Shown here in pieces: positions 40,345 to 49,340 of a stretch of 64,000 nucleotides of DNA. The translations under genes were made by a program, and so were the position numbers. Below the pieces are notes generated by a model. That model did no database searches. It saw only the letters and a list, made by a program, of their open reading frames with translations, and was not told where the DNA came from. This DNA comes from Sphingobium sp. V4 (GTDB lineage Bacteria > Pseudomonadota > Alphaproteobacteria > Sphingomonadales > Sphingomonadaceae), in contig NZ_CP081001.1 of the NCBI RefSeq assembly GCF_029590555.1, positions 2,542,001 through 2,606,000 of the forward strand, written 5' to 3'. The number at the start of each line of letters is the position of its first letter. The stretch's first letter is position 1.

Positions 40345-40660
40345 GGGTATGACCCTTTTTATCTGTGGGGATTCAAGCGGCGGTGTGGACCCGCCGGGCC
40401 GCATGTCCGGCGCTGCAAGCGTCCGGGCGACGGAGAGGAAATGAGCGGGCCTGCCCGAAGGTTTCCTCAACGGATCGGGAAAATCGGGCAAATGTCGATT
40501 ATGTGACGGAAAGAACACGGTTTCTGTCGCCCCGATGAACGGAAGGCGACTTTTCTGAACGGGGAATAAACGCTTGCGCACCATCCCCTCGCCCATTCAC
40601 AACCAATTCAAACTGAGGGCGTTATTCCCGTCATCAGAAAGACTGTTAAGGAGACAGGCG
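40345..40660. other. Divergent intergenic region, 316 bases
   Basis: Between the outer-membrane protein gene and the Gly/Tyr-rich lipoprotein gene. It must hold promoters for both. I find no good -35/-10 pair, tRNA or small gene; the ribosome binding site AAGGAG at 40648-40653 belongs to the lipoprotein gene. Confidence 0.5.
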
Positions 40661-41290
40661 ATGACTGGAACCGCAAAAAGGTTTCTCGCCGTCATGGGCC
40701 TTGCCGGTGCGCTGGCCCTTGGCGGCTGCGCCTATGACGACGGCTATGGCTATGGCGGAGTGAGCGTAGGCAGCGGCTATTATGGCGGCGGCTATTACGA
40801 CCCCTATTACAGCCCCGGCTATTATCCGGGCGGCTATGGCTGGTATGATGGCTTCTATTATCCGGGCAACGGCTATTATGTCTATGACCGGGGAGGCCGG
40901 CGTCACCGCTGGAATGATGGTCAGCGCCGCTATTGGGAAGGCCGCCGCGCCGAACGGCGCGACGATCGCTGGCAGGGCCGGGACCGGGACGGACGGCGCG
41001 ACTGGCGCGGCAACGACCGGCAGGCGGATCGCGACGGGCGGCCCGGAAACTGGACCCGTCCGCGCCCGGACGCGGACGGCAATGTCGGTCGCGGTCGCTG
41101 GCGCGGCAATGATGGCGCCAATGCCGTCCGTCCCGCACCGCAACCCCGGCCCCAGATGAGCCAGCCCCGGATGAGCGAACCGCGCGCGCAGCGCGAATGG
41201 GGCAACCGGCCCTCGCCCGGCCCCCGTGCCGATCGCCCGATGCGGTCGGGCGGCGGCCGTGATCCGGCAGCACGGGTGCGCCCGGACTGA
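40661..41290 (+). CDS. Low-complexity Gly/Tyr- then Arg/Asp-rich lipoprotein, RcnB-like motif
   Basis: 209 residues. Lipobox LALGGC (Cys23). Three zones follow: a Gly/Tyr-rich stretch (~24-75, repeated GYG and YYDPYY units), a basic segment with RHRWNDGQRRYWEGRR that recalls the RcnB nickel/cobalt-homeostasis family, and a long Arg/Asp/Gly/Pro-rich, probably disordered tail with a QPRMSEPR-type repeat. Start with AAGGAG nine bases upstream. Its stop shares a base with the next gene's start. Envelope location is likely; function unknown. Confidence 0.8.
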   Translation: MTGTAKRFLAVMGLAGALALGGCAYDDGYGYGGVSVGSGYYGGGYYDPYYSPGYYPGGYGWYDGFYYPGNGYYVYDRGGRRHRWNDGQRRYWEGRRAERRDDRWQGRDRDGRRDWRGNDRQADRDGRPGNWTRPRPDADGNVGRGRWRGNDGANAVRPAPQPRPQMSQPRMSEPRAQREWGNRPSPGPRADRPMRSGGGRDPAARVRPD

Positions 41291-41979
41291 TGCGGGGATC
41301 GATCAGGGCCGCCGCATGGCTCCCGCTCCTGCTCGTCGCCGCGTGCGACGGGCGGGAGGAGAGCGCAATCGACAATCTGGCGAATGGCGCCAATGCCGCG
41401 CAGGTGGAAAATAATGTCCGCGCCGAAGCGATGGCGCTGATGGAACCGCTCAATCCGCCCGCCCCCGGCACGCCCGGCGGCCTGCCGGTCGATCCTGCGC
41501 CGGTCGCCGAAGGAACGATCGACCCGGACAGCGCGCAGGGCGCGGCGCAGGTGGTGCAGGGCTATTATGGCTTGCTGGAGGAAAAGCGTTTCGAGGATGC
41601 GCAGGATCTGTGGAATCCCGGCAGCGCGATCGGAGGGCAGGATGACGCCCATTTCGAGGCGCGCTTTCGCGGATTTGGCGAGATTCACGCCAATGTCGGC
41701 GCGCCGTCCGAAACCGAAGGCGCCGCAGGCTCCGTCCATGTGACGGTGCCGGTGCAGGTCTATGGCCGGATCGCCGCCAACGGCAAGCCGTTCCATATGC
41801 TGCGGCAGGTCACGCTGCGCCGGGTCAATGACGTCCCCGGATCGACCGAGGAACAGCGGCGCTGGCACATCGAATCGATCGGCGCCTATGTGGCGCCGCC
41901 CGCGACGGACGACATCGACAATGGCGCGGAAGCGGCCAGGACCATTTCCATGACGGACGGAATGGCGCGCACGCCCTGA
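41290..41979 (+). CDS. Hypothetical lipoprotein
   Basis: 229 residues. Signal and lipobox LLVAAC (Cys19), an Asn/Ala-rich linker, then a domain from ~85 with GYYGLLEEKRFEDAQDLW, which looks like an NTF2-like fold (cone-shaped alpha+beta ligand or partner binding). Coupled to the preceding lipoprotein gene by TGATG. No catalytic motif seen. Confidence 0.8.
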   Translation: MRGSIRAAAWLPLLLVAACDGREESAIDNLANGANAAQVENNVRAEAMALMEPLNPPAPGTPGGLPVDPAPVAEGTIDPDSAQGAAQVVQGYYGLLEEKRFEDAQDLWNPGSAIGGQDDAHFEARFRGFGEIHANVGAPSETEGAAGSVHVTVPVQVYGRIAANGKPFHMLRQVTLRRVNDVPGSTEEQRRWHIESIGAYVAPPATDDIDNGAEAARTISMTDGMARTP

Positions 41980-41987
41980 ACGCAGGA

Positions 41988-42015
41988 ACGCCCGGCCTGT
42001 CAAAGGGCCGGGCGT
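41988..42015. terminator. Terminator between convergent genes
   Basis: Perfect 10-bp stem ACGCCCGGCC / GGCCGGGCGT with an 8-base loop, nine bases after the lipoprotein stop and followed by CCTTTC. Lies between the convergent lipoprotein and cyclophilin genes, so it may act in both directions. Confidence 0.7.
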
Positions 42016-42041
42016 CCTTTCAGCCTTTCAGGCGGGGCAGG

Positions 42042-42494
42042 TCAGGCGACGGTCGCCTTGACGATCTTGCCCGGAGTCTTGGGCGGTTCGCCCTTGGGCA
42101 GCGCGTCGACATGCTCCATGCCCGACGTGACTTCGCCCCAGACCGTATACTGGCCGTCGAGGAAGGTCGCGTCGTCGAAGCAGATGAAGAACTGGCTGTT
42201 CGCGCTGTTCGGGTTCATCGCGCGCGCCATCGAGCAGACGCCGCGCACATGCGGCTCGCGGCTGAATTCCGCCTTGATGTCGGGCAGCTTCGACCCGCCC
42301 ATGCCAGTGCCGGTCGGGTCGCCGCCCTGCGCCATGAAGCCGGGGATGACGCGATGGAAGACCACGCCGTCATAAAAGCCTTCCTTGGCCAGGGTGGTGA
42401 TGCGCTCGACATGGCCGGGCGCGAGGTCCGGGCGCAACTTGATGACGACGTCGCCGCCGCTGTCGAGGGAAAGGGTGAGTGTTTCGTCGGCCAT
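42042..42494 (-). CDS. ppiB: Cyclophilin-type peptidyl-prolyl isomerase
   Basis: 150 residues, cytoplasmic (no signal). Active-site motifs VVFHRVIPGFMAQGGDPTGTG and MARAMNPNSANSQFFICF with the catalytic Arg (FHR) and the usual Phe/Gln residues. GAGAGGA precedes the ATG. Accelerates proline isomerisation during folding. Confidence 0.95.
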   Translation of the reverse strand: MADETLTLSLDSGGDVVIKLRPDLAPGHVERITTLAKEGFYDGVVFHRVIPGFMAQGGDPTGTGMGGSKLPDIKAEFSREPHVRGVCSMARAMNPNSANSQFFICFDDATFLDGQYTVWGEVTSGMEHVDALPKGEPPKTPGKIVKATVA

Positions 42495-42640
42495 GGAAAA
42501 TCCTCTCTTGCCGGGGAAGGAACAGATGAGCCCATATAAAGGCTAATGAGGCCGATGGAAGCGCTGTCTCCCCATTGCATTTCGGTTGTGCATCGGCGAA
42601 AGCGACAGAATGTTACAGGAACCGGACAGTAGGGGGCGCC

Positions 42641-44080
42641 ATGAGCGAGCGCGGCGATGTGGCCGAACCCCTTGTGGACGGCGCAGAATTTGACGAAGCG
42701 ATCGTCGAGGCGGCGGAAGCCAGCCACGACGAGGACGACCGGCTGAAGCCCGCCTACCTCACCGCCGTGCTCGACGCGGTGGAGGAAGGCGACAGCGAAA
42801 AGGCGCGCGACCTGGTGTCGCCGCTTCACCCCGCCGACATTGCCGACCTGCTGGAACTGACCCCGTCGGAACAGCGGGCGAACGTCGCCGCCGCGCTGGG
42901 CGACCTGGTGGGCGCGGAGGTTCTTTCCGAACTGAACGACTATGTCCGCGACGACCTGATCGGGGCGCTGGCGCCGGAGCAGGTCGCCGAATTCGCGTCG
43001 GAACTGGACACCGACGACGCCGTCGCGATCATCGAGGACATGGAGGAGGCCGACCAGCAGGCCGTCCTCGAGGCGATGGAGCCGGAAGACCGCGCCGCGA
43101 TCGAGAGCGCCCTGTCCTATCCCGAGGAATCGGCCGGCCGCCTGATGCAGCGCGACCTGGTCGCGGTGCCCGAGCATATGACGGTCGGCCAGGTGATCGA
43201 CTATCTGCGCGACAATGGCGACCTGACGCGCGACTTCTGGGAAATCTTCGTCGTCGACGCGACGCACAAGCCGATCGGCACCTGCCAGCTCAGCTGGATT
43301 CTCACCTGTCCGCGCGGCATCGCCGTGGCCGACCTGATGAAGCGCGAGCAGACGCTGATCCCGGTCGACATGGACCAGGAGGAAGTCGCGCTGCGCTTCC
43401 AGAAATATGCGCTGATCTCCGCCGCCGTCGTCGACGCGTCGGGCCGGCTGGTCGGCATGATCACGGTGGACGACGTCGTCCACATCATTTCCGAGGAAGC
43501 GGGCGAGGATATTCTCCGTCTGTCGGGCGCGGGCGAGGGCGACATCAACGAGCCGGTGATGGACAGCTATCGCGCGCGCGTCCGCTGGCTGCTGACCAAT
43601 TTGCTGACCGCGCTGGTCGCGTCGACCATCATCGGCATATTCGAAGGCACGATCCAGAAGATGGTGGCGCTCGCCACGCTGATGCCGATCGTCGCGGGCG
43701 TGGGCGGCAATGCCGGCAGCCAGACCATGGCGGTCACGGTGCGCGCGCTCGCCACCAACCAGATCACCGGCTCCAACGCCCGGCGCACCATATTGCGCGA
43801 GATTCGCGTGGCCTTGCTCAACGGGGCGACGGTGGCCGTGGTGCTGGGGATCGGCGTGGGGCTGGTGTTCCAGAACATGGCGCTGGGCGGCGTGATTGCC
43901 GCGGCGATGATCACCAATATCGTCACGGCCGGCCTTGCGGGGGCGGCCGTGCCGCTGGCATTCGACCGGATGAACCTTGACCCGGCGGTCGCTTCGTCCA
44001 TCTTCGTCACCATGATAACCGATTCGATGGGTTTCTTTGCTTTCCTGGGCCTCGCCACGGCCGCGGGATTGACCGGCTGA
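42641..44080 (+). CDS. mgtE: Magnesium transporter MgtE
   Basis: 479 residues: N domain of superhelical repeats (~35-155, HPADIADLLE), two CBS domains (~165-290) and a five-helix membrane domain with the channel motif PIVAGVGGNAGSQTMAV and the C-terminal TDSMGFFAFLG. CBS and N domains close the pore at high cytosolic Mg. The ATG at 42641 follows GGGGG. The gene is divergent from ppiB. Confidence 0.96.
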   Translation: MSERGDVAEPLVDGAEFDEAIVEAAEASHDEDDRLKPAYLTAVLDAVEEGDSEKARDLVSPLHPADIADLLELTPSEQRANVAAALGDLVGAEVLSELNDYVRDDLIGALAPEQVAEFASELDTDDAVAIIEDMEEADQQAVLEAMEPEDRAAIESALSYPEESAGRLMQRDLVAVPEHMTVGQVIDYLRDNGDLTRDFWEIFVVDATHKPIGTCQLSWILTCPRGIAVADLMKREQTLIPVDMDQEEVALRFQKYALISAAVVDASGRLVGMITVDDVVHIISEEAGEDILRLSGAGEGDINEPVMDSYRARVRWLLTNLLTALVASTIIGIFEGTIQKMVALATLMPIVAGVGGNAGSQTMAVTVRALATNQITGSNARRTILREIRVALLNGATVAVVLGIGVGLVFQNMALGGVIAAAMITNIVTAGLAGAAVPLAFDRMNLDPAVASSIFVTMITDSMGFFAFLGLATAAGLTG

Positions 44081-44106
44081 CGAGAGCGCCCATCTTAGGG
44101 CGTCCC

Positions 44107-44505
44107 ATGCCCCTGCACCTCACCAAGATCGCCTTCCAGAGCGAAAGCCCCGCCTCCCTGCGCGCCTGGCTGGAAAGCCATGCCGGAGAGGCGCGCCTGA
44201 CCACCCGCTATCTGCCCAAGCGGCTGGAGGAACTGGATGGCGGGTCGCTCTACTGGATTCATGGCCATGCGCTGGTCGGGCGCAGTCCGCTGATGGGTTT
44301 CCAGGAAACGGGCCAGGGGCGCTACTGGATCCGGCTGGCGCCGACACTGATCCCCGTGCGCGCCAGCCCCAAACGCGCGCATCAGGGCTGGCGCTATCTG
44401 GAGGACAAGGATGCGCCGCCGGACCTGAATGGCGGCGAAGCCGACGATCTGGATGCGATGCCGTCCAGGATGCTGGGGGAACTGACGCGGCTGGGGCTGG
44501 TCTGA
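44107..44505 (+). CDS. DUF1489 family protein
   Basis: 132 residues. Soluble, with the family pattern YLPKRLEELDGGSLYWIHGHALVGRSPL (positions ~37-64) and IRLAPTLIPVRASPKRAHQGWRYL. Function unknown; common in alphaproteobacteria. 26 bases after mgtE and on the same strand. Confidence 0.9.
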   Translation: MPLHLTKIAFQSESPASLRAWLESHAGEARLTTRYLPKRLEELDGGSLYWIHGHALVGRSPLMGFQETGQGRYWIRLAPTLIPVRASPKRAHQGWRYLEDKDAPPDLNGGEADDLDAMPSRMLGELTRLGLV

Positions 44506-44581
44506 GCCGCAGCGCGCGCGCACGACATCACGATCCCCGAAAGGAGGATCGGGTCCGGCAAATATCGAAAAAGGGAAGAAA

Positions 44582-44656
<75 letters not shown>

Positions 44657-44772
44657 ACTCTATTTCTGCTCCGGAGCGCCTGCGCGCTTCGGAGGTCGCG
44701 CCTATGGCCGCCCGCGCTTCCCATGTCAAGGCGACTTGCGGCAGATGATGCATTTTGCTTATGCGCGTCGCC

Positions 44773-44922
44773 ATGGCTGAAACGAACGACGAGAAAAAGG
44801 CGCGGCTGGCGCAGGCTTTGCGCGACAATCTGCGCCGGCGCAAGGCGCAGAGCCGGGCCGGCTCAGAGCCAGCCCGGCGCCACGACGATGGCGATGCCAA
44901 GGGCGACGATCACGCCGATTGA
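44773..44922 (+). CDS. Small basic/charged protein, 49 residues
   Basis: ATG at 44773 opens MAETNDEKKARLAQALRDNL, a charged amphipathic helix, followed by an Arg-rich segment and an Asp/His/Gly tail. An in-frame ATG four codons upstream is possible. Short proteins of this pattern (KARLAxALRxNLRRRK) occur in sphingomonads as I recall, but I cannot give a function. The stop is 15 bases from the convergent pepP stop. Confidence 0.6.
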   Translation: MAETNDEKKARLAQALRDNLRRRKAQSRAGSEPARRHDDGDAKGDDHAD

Positions 44923-44936
44923 CAGGCCTGCCCGCT

Positions 44937-46718
44937 TCAGAGCGGCGCGCAGGCAGCCTGGAGCCAGGCAAATGCATCGCCCTCCAGCTGCGACCCCACG
45001 AGGTCCAGCACGGCGGCATGATAGGCGTCGAGCCAGGCGCGCTCATCACCGCTCAGCAAGTCGGTGGCGATCAGCGCGCGGTCGATCGGGGCGAAGGTCA
45101 GCGTCTCGAAGCCCAGCATGTCCTTTTCCGCGCCGGGGATCGCGCGTTCCTCCACCAGCACCAGATTTTCGATGCGGATGCCATATTCGCCGGCCTTGTA
45201 ATAACCTGGCTCGTTGGAGAGGATCATGCCTGCCACCAGCGGCTCGTCGCCGCCGCCGAAGGTGGCGATCCGCTGCGGCCCTTCATGCACCGACAGGAAG
45301 CTGCCGACGCCATGGCCGGTGCCATGGGCGTAATCCAGCCCCTCGGTCCAAAGATATTGACGGGCGAGGGCGTCGAGCTGGCCGCCGCGCGTCCCTTTCG
45401 GAAAGACGGCGCGGGCGAGCGCGATATGGCCCTTCAAGACCAGGGTGAAACGATGGCGCATTTCGTCGGTCGGCGTGCCGATGGCGACAGTGCGGGTGAC
45501 GTCGGTGGTGCCGTCGCGATACTGGCCGCCCGAATCGACCAGATAGAGGGTGCCGGTCTCGATCGGGCGATTTGTCTTTTCCTCGACGCGATAATGGACG
45601 ACCGCGCCATTTGGCCCCGCGCCGCTGATGGTATCGAAGGACAGGTCTTCGAGCAGGCCGGTGTCCTTGCGGAAGGTTTCCAGCCGATCGGAGGCGGAGA
45701 GTTCGGTGAGGTTGCCCTTGGGGGCTTCGACCGCGATCCAGTGGAGGAAGCGGCTGAGCGCGGCGCCATCGCGCGCCTGCGCCGCCTTGTGGCCGGCGAT
45801 CTCGGTATCATTCTTGATCGCCTTGGGCAGGACGGCGGGGTCTCGCAGCGACAGCACGGTCGCGCCGCCTTCGTCCAGCCCGTTGAAGATGGCGGCGACG
45901 GCGCGTTCGGGGTCTGCAACCACGGTCTTGCCCGCGAAATCCGCCAGCGCGGTGGAGAAGGTCGCACCATCATGCACGCGCACCGCATTGCCCAGATGCT
46001 GGGCGACGGCTTCGTCCATCTTCTCCGGCGCGACATAGAGGTCGGCGGTCGCATCGGCATGAACGATGGCATAGGCGAGCGCGACGGGCGTGCGCTCCAC
46101 ATCCTTGCCGCGGATGTTGAAGGTCCAGGCGATCGAATCGAGCGCGGATAGAATCACGGCGTCGGCCTTCTTCTCCGTCAGCCAGTCGGCCATGGCGGCG
46201 CGCTTCTCGGCGGCCGACTGGCCGGCGAAGCGATCGTCATGCACGACCAGCTTGGCGTCGCTGCGCGCCGGACGGTCGGGCCAGATGGCGTCGACGGGGT
46301 TGGTGTCGACCGCGACCAGCTCCGCGCCCTTCTCGGCCAGGGCTTGCGTCGCCTGCTCCACCCAGGCGCGGGTGTGGAGCCAGGGATCATAGCCGATCCG
46401 CGCACCCTGCCCGGCATGATCCTTCAGCCAGGCGGCGATCGACGTCTGGGGCACGCTTTCATATTGCCAGTGGGCGCCGTCGACCTGCTCGCGCACCTGG
46501 AGCGTGTAGCGGCCGTCGACGAAGATCGCCGCTTCCTCCGGCAGCACCACGGCGCTGCCCGCAGACCCCTGAAATCCGGTCAGCCACGCGAGCCGCTGGG
46601 CATAGGCGCCGACATATTCGCTCATATGCTCGTCGGTCAGCGGCACCACGAAACCGTCCAGCCGCTGGCGCACCAGTTGCGCGCGCAAAGCCTTCAGGCG
46701 ATCTTCATAACTGGACAT
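44937..46718 (-). CDS. pepP: Xaa-Pro aminopeptidase (M24B), long three-domain type
   Basis: 593 residues: two creatinase-like N domains and a C-terminal pita-bread domain. Dinuclear metal ligands are visible in VDSGGQYRDGTTDVTRT (two Asp), HGTGHGVGS (His), ILSNEPGYY (Glu) and GIRIENLVLVEE (Glu). Removes N-terminal residues before proline; the length matches the eukaryotic-like aminopeptidase P group, longer than E. coli PepP (~440). Divergent from the oligopeptidase B gene. Confidence 0.93.
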   Translation of the reverse strand: MSSYEDRLKALRAQLVRQRLDGFVVPLTDEHMSEYVGAYAQRLAWLTGFQGSAGSAVVLPEEAAIFVDGRYTLQVREQVDGAHWQYESVPQTSIAAWLKDHAGQGARIGYDPWLHTRAWVEQATQALAEKGAELVAVDTNPVDAIWPDRPARSDAKLVVHDDRFAGQSAAEKRAAMADWLTEKKADAVILSALDSIAWTFNIRGKDVERTPVALAYAIVHADATADLYVAPEKMDEAVAQHLGNAVRVHDGATFSTALADFAGKTVVADPERAVAAIFNGLDEGGATVLSLRDPAVLPKAIKNDTEIAGHKAAQARDGAALSRFLHWIAVEAPKGNLTELSASDRLETFRKDTGLLEDLSFDTISGAGPNGAVVHYRVEEKTNRPIETGTLYLVDSGGQYRDGTTDVTRTVAIGTPTDEMRHRFTLVLKGHIALARAVFPKGTRGGQLDALARQYLWTEGLDYAHGTGHGVGSFLSVHEGPQRIATFGGGDEPLVAGMILSNEPGYYKAGEYGIRIENLVLVEERAIPGAEKDMLGFETLTFAPIDRALIATDLLSGDERAWLDAYHAAVLDLVGSQLEGDAFAWLQAACAPL

Positions 46719-46828
46719 CGAACTTCCCTTGGATCATTCCGGCCTCTTGCACCGGCCATAATGCCGACAACATAGAGGGACGGGCGCGCTTATTCCAGCG
46801 TCCGCCCCGTCTGACCCATGGATAGTTG

Positions 46829-48901
46829 ATGACCGATCACATGCAGCCTGCCTCCCTGCCCCCCATCGCCGAATGCCGCCCGCACAGTTTCACGCGTCAT
46901 GGCATCACCGTGGACGATCCCTGGGCCTGGCTGCGCGACCCCGGCTATCCCGATGTGCAGGACAAGGATGTGCTGGCCTATCTGGAGGCCGAAAACGCCT
47001 GGTTCGAAGGGGCCATGGCGCCGCACAAGCCGCTGCTCGACACGCTGTTCCAGGAAATGAAGGGCCGGATCAAGGAGGATGACCAGTCCGTCCCGCAGAA
47101 GGATGGCGACTATGTCTATTGGCGCGCCTTCGAGACGGGAGCGCAATATCGCAAATGGTATCGCAAGCCCGTGGCTGGCGGCGAGGATCAGCTGATCCTT
47201 GACGAACCGGCGCTGGCCGAGGGGCATGACTATTTCCGGCTGGGCGCGATGTCGGTCAGCCCGGACGGCCGCTACCTCGCCTACGCCATCGACACCAACG
47301 GGTCGGAACGGTTCGAGGCGCGGATCAAGGATCTCTTCTCCGGCGAGATATTGCCCGAAGTGATCCCCGATACGCTGTCGTCCTTGGTGTGGACGGCCGA
47401 CAGCAAGGGGCTGCTCTACGGCCTTGCCAACGAGAATTGGCGGACCGACAATGCGCGGCTGCACTGGCTGGGCCAGAGCGTCGAGAGCGACGTCGAGCTG
47501 TTCCATGAGGATGACGAGGGGTTCCGAGTCTCGATCGGCCTAACTTCATCGGAAAAGTGGATCGTCATCGCGACCGGCGATCATGTCACCAGCGAAGCCT
47601 GGCTGGTGCCCGCCGACGATCCGACCGCGACGCCGCTGCTGGTGGCCGCGCGCAAGGCCGGACGCGAATATGATGTCGATGAGCATGAAGGCACGCTCTA
47701 CATCCGCACCAACGACAGCCATCCCAATTTCCGGCTGGTGAAGGCGACGCTGGACGCGCCCGACCAGTGGGACGAGGTGATTGGCGCGGACGCGCATTTC
47801 TACCTGACCGATTTCACTTTGTTCAAGGGCTTCTACGTCACCGAAGGGCGGCAGGACGGCCTCGACCAGATCGAACTGCGCGATTACGCGACCCACACGC
47901 CCAAGCGCATCCCCTTCCCCGAAGCCAGCTATTCGGCGAGCCTGGACGACAATCCCGAATATGACGTGACCAAGCTGCGCATCGGCTATGAATCGATGGT
48001 CACGCCCGACACCATCTACGACTATCATCTGGCAACGGGTGAGTTGGAGGTGCTGAAGGTCCAGGAAATCCCGTCGGGCTATGATGCGAGCCGCTATGCC
48101 GCGGAGCGGCTTATGATCGCGGCGCGCGACGGCACGCAGATTCCGGTGTCGATCGTCTACCCGAAGGATTTCCCGCGCGACGGCAGCGCACCGCTGCACC
48201 TTTATGGCTATGGCGCCTATGGGCTGGCGATGGAGCCGGGCTTTTCGACCAGCCGCCTGTCGCTGCTGGATCGCGGCTTCGCCTTCGCCATCGCCCATAT
48301 TCGCGGCGGCGATGACCTGGGCCAGCAATGGTATCTGGACGGCAAGCTGGACAAGCGCGTGAACACCTTCACCGATTTCGTCGATGTGGCGAAGGGGCTG
48401 ATCGATCTTGGCTATTCGTCGAAAGGCAGGATCAGCATTTCGGGCGGATCGGCCGGGGGCGAACTGATGGGCGCGGTCATCAACAGCGATCCCGACCTGT
48501 GGGGCGCGGTGGTGGCGCATGTGCCGTTCGTCGACGTGCTCAACACCATGCTGGACGAGACTTTGCCGCTGACGCCCGGCGAATGGCCGGAATGGGGCAA
48601 TCCGATCGAGGATGAGGCGGCGTTCCGCACGATCCAGTCCTACGATCCCTACACCCATGTCCGCGCGCAGGACTATCCGCCGCTGATGGTGACGGCGGGT
48701 CTCAACGACCCGCGCGTGACCTATTGGGAACCGGCCAAATGGGTGGCCAAGCTGCGTGCGACCAAGACCGATAAGAATATCCTGCTGCTCAAGACCAATA
48801 TGGGCGCGGGCCATGGCGGCAAGTCGGGCCGGTTCGAAAGCCTGCACGAAACGGCGGAGGAATTCGCCTTCATCCTGTGGCAATTGGGCGTGGAGGGCTG
48901 A
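46829..48901 (+). CDS. ptrB: Oligopeptidase B (S9A serine peptidase)
   Basis: 690 residues. N-terminal seven-bladed propeller starting with VDDPWAWLRDPGYPDVQ; C-terminal alpha/beta hydrolase with GGSAGGELMGAV (catalytic Ser), NDPRVTYWEPAKW (Asp) and MGAGHGGKSGR (His). Cleaves short peptides after basic residues. No signal peptide. ATG at 46829 preferred over TTG at 46826. Its stop shares one base with the thioesterase start (TGATG). Confidence 0.95.
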   Translation: MTDHMQPASLPPIAECRPHSFTRHGITVDDPWAWLRDPGYPDVQDKDVLAYLEAENAWFEGAMAPHKPLLDTLFQEMKGRIKEDDQSVPQKDGDYVYWRAFETGAQYRKWYRKPVAGGEDQLILDEPALAEGHDYFRLGAMSVSPDGRYLAYAIDTNGSERFEARIKDLFSGEILPEVIPDTLSSLVWTADSKGLLYGLANENWRTDNARLHWLGQSVESDVELFHEDDEGFRVSIGLTSSEKWIVIATGDHVTSEAWLVPADDPTATPLLVAARKAGREYDVDEHEGTLYIRTNDSHPNFRLVKATLDAPDQWDEVIGADAHFYLTDFTLFKGFYVTEGRQDGLDQIELRDYATHTPKRIPFPEASYSASLDDNPEYDVTKLRIGYESMVTPDTIYDYHLATGELEVLKVQEIPSGYDASRYAAERLMIAARDGTQIPVSIVYPKDFPRDGSAPLHLYGYGAYGLAMEPGFSTSRLSLLDRGFAFAIAHIRGGDDLGQQWYLDGKLDKRVNTFTDFVDVAKGLIDLGYSSKGRISISGGSAGGELMGAVINSDPDLWGAVVAHVPFVDVLNTMLDETLPLTPGEWPEWGNPIEDEAAFRTIQSYDPYTHVRAQDYPPLMVTAGLNDPRVTYWEPAKWVAKLRATKTDKNILLLKTNMGAGHGGKSGRFESLHETAEEFAFILWQLGVEG

Positions 48902-49293
48902 TGGCGTCGAGTTTCACCAGGCAGATCACCGCCCTGCCCGAGCATATCGACGAGCTGGGCCATGTGAACAACGCGGTCTGGGTCCAGTGGATGGAGCAGG
49001 TGTCGGTCGAACATTGGCGGCAGGACGCCGATCCTGCCCATGTCGAAGCCTATATCTGGGTCGTGACCCGGCATGAGGTCGATTATCGCGGCAATGTGAC
49101 GCAGGGCGAAACGGTGACGGCGCGCACCTGGATTCCGGAAGGACCGCGCGGCGCGCGCTTCGACCGGCTGATCGAGTTCACCGGGCCGGACGGCAAGGTG
49201 AAGGTCGCGGCCAAATCCACCTGGGCGATCATCGACAAGGCGTCGGGCCGCATCCTGCGCGTCCCGGCGGAGGTGGCGGCGAACTTCGTTTGA
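48901..49293 (+). CDS. Acyl-CoA thioesterase, 4HBT/FadM-like hot dog fold
   Basis: 130 residues. HIDELGHVNNAVWVQWMEQV contains the family Asp/His-Asn pattern (D-x-x-GHVNN) of 4-hydroxybenzoyl-CoA-type thioesterases. Coupled to ptrB by a one-base overlap. Substrate unknown. Confidence 0.9.
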   Translation: MASSFTRQITALPEHIDELGHVNNAVWVQWMEQVSVEHWRQDADPAHVEAYIWVVTRHEVDYRGNVTQGETVTARTWIPEGPRGARFDRLIEFTGPDGKVKVAAKSTWAIIDKASGRILRVPAEVAANFV

Positions 49294-49298
49294 GAACC

Positions 49299-49327
49299 AC
49301 CCCCGTTCGTTTCGAGCGAACGGGGGT
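49299..49327. terminator. Hairpin between convergent genes
   Basis: 11-bp perfect arms ACCCCCGTTCG / CGAACGGGGGT with a 7-base loop, between the thioesterase stop and the molybdenum-enzyme stop. No U-tract, but position and stability fit a shared terminator. Confidence 0.65.
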
Positions 49328-49340
49328 AACGAGATATGGC

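Noticed and set aside
40500..40660. General-stress (EcfG-type) promoter before the Gly/Tyr-rich lipoprotein gene
   Set aside because: GAAC-like and CGTT-like elements are present but not with the required 15-17 base spacing.
40740..40900. Tandem DNA repeat or CRISPR-like array
   Set aside because: The repetition is explained by Gly/Tyr codon use in the lipoprotein; units are irregular and coding.
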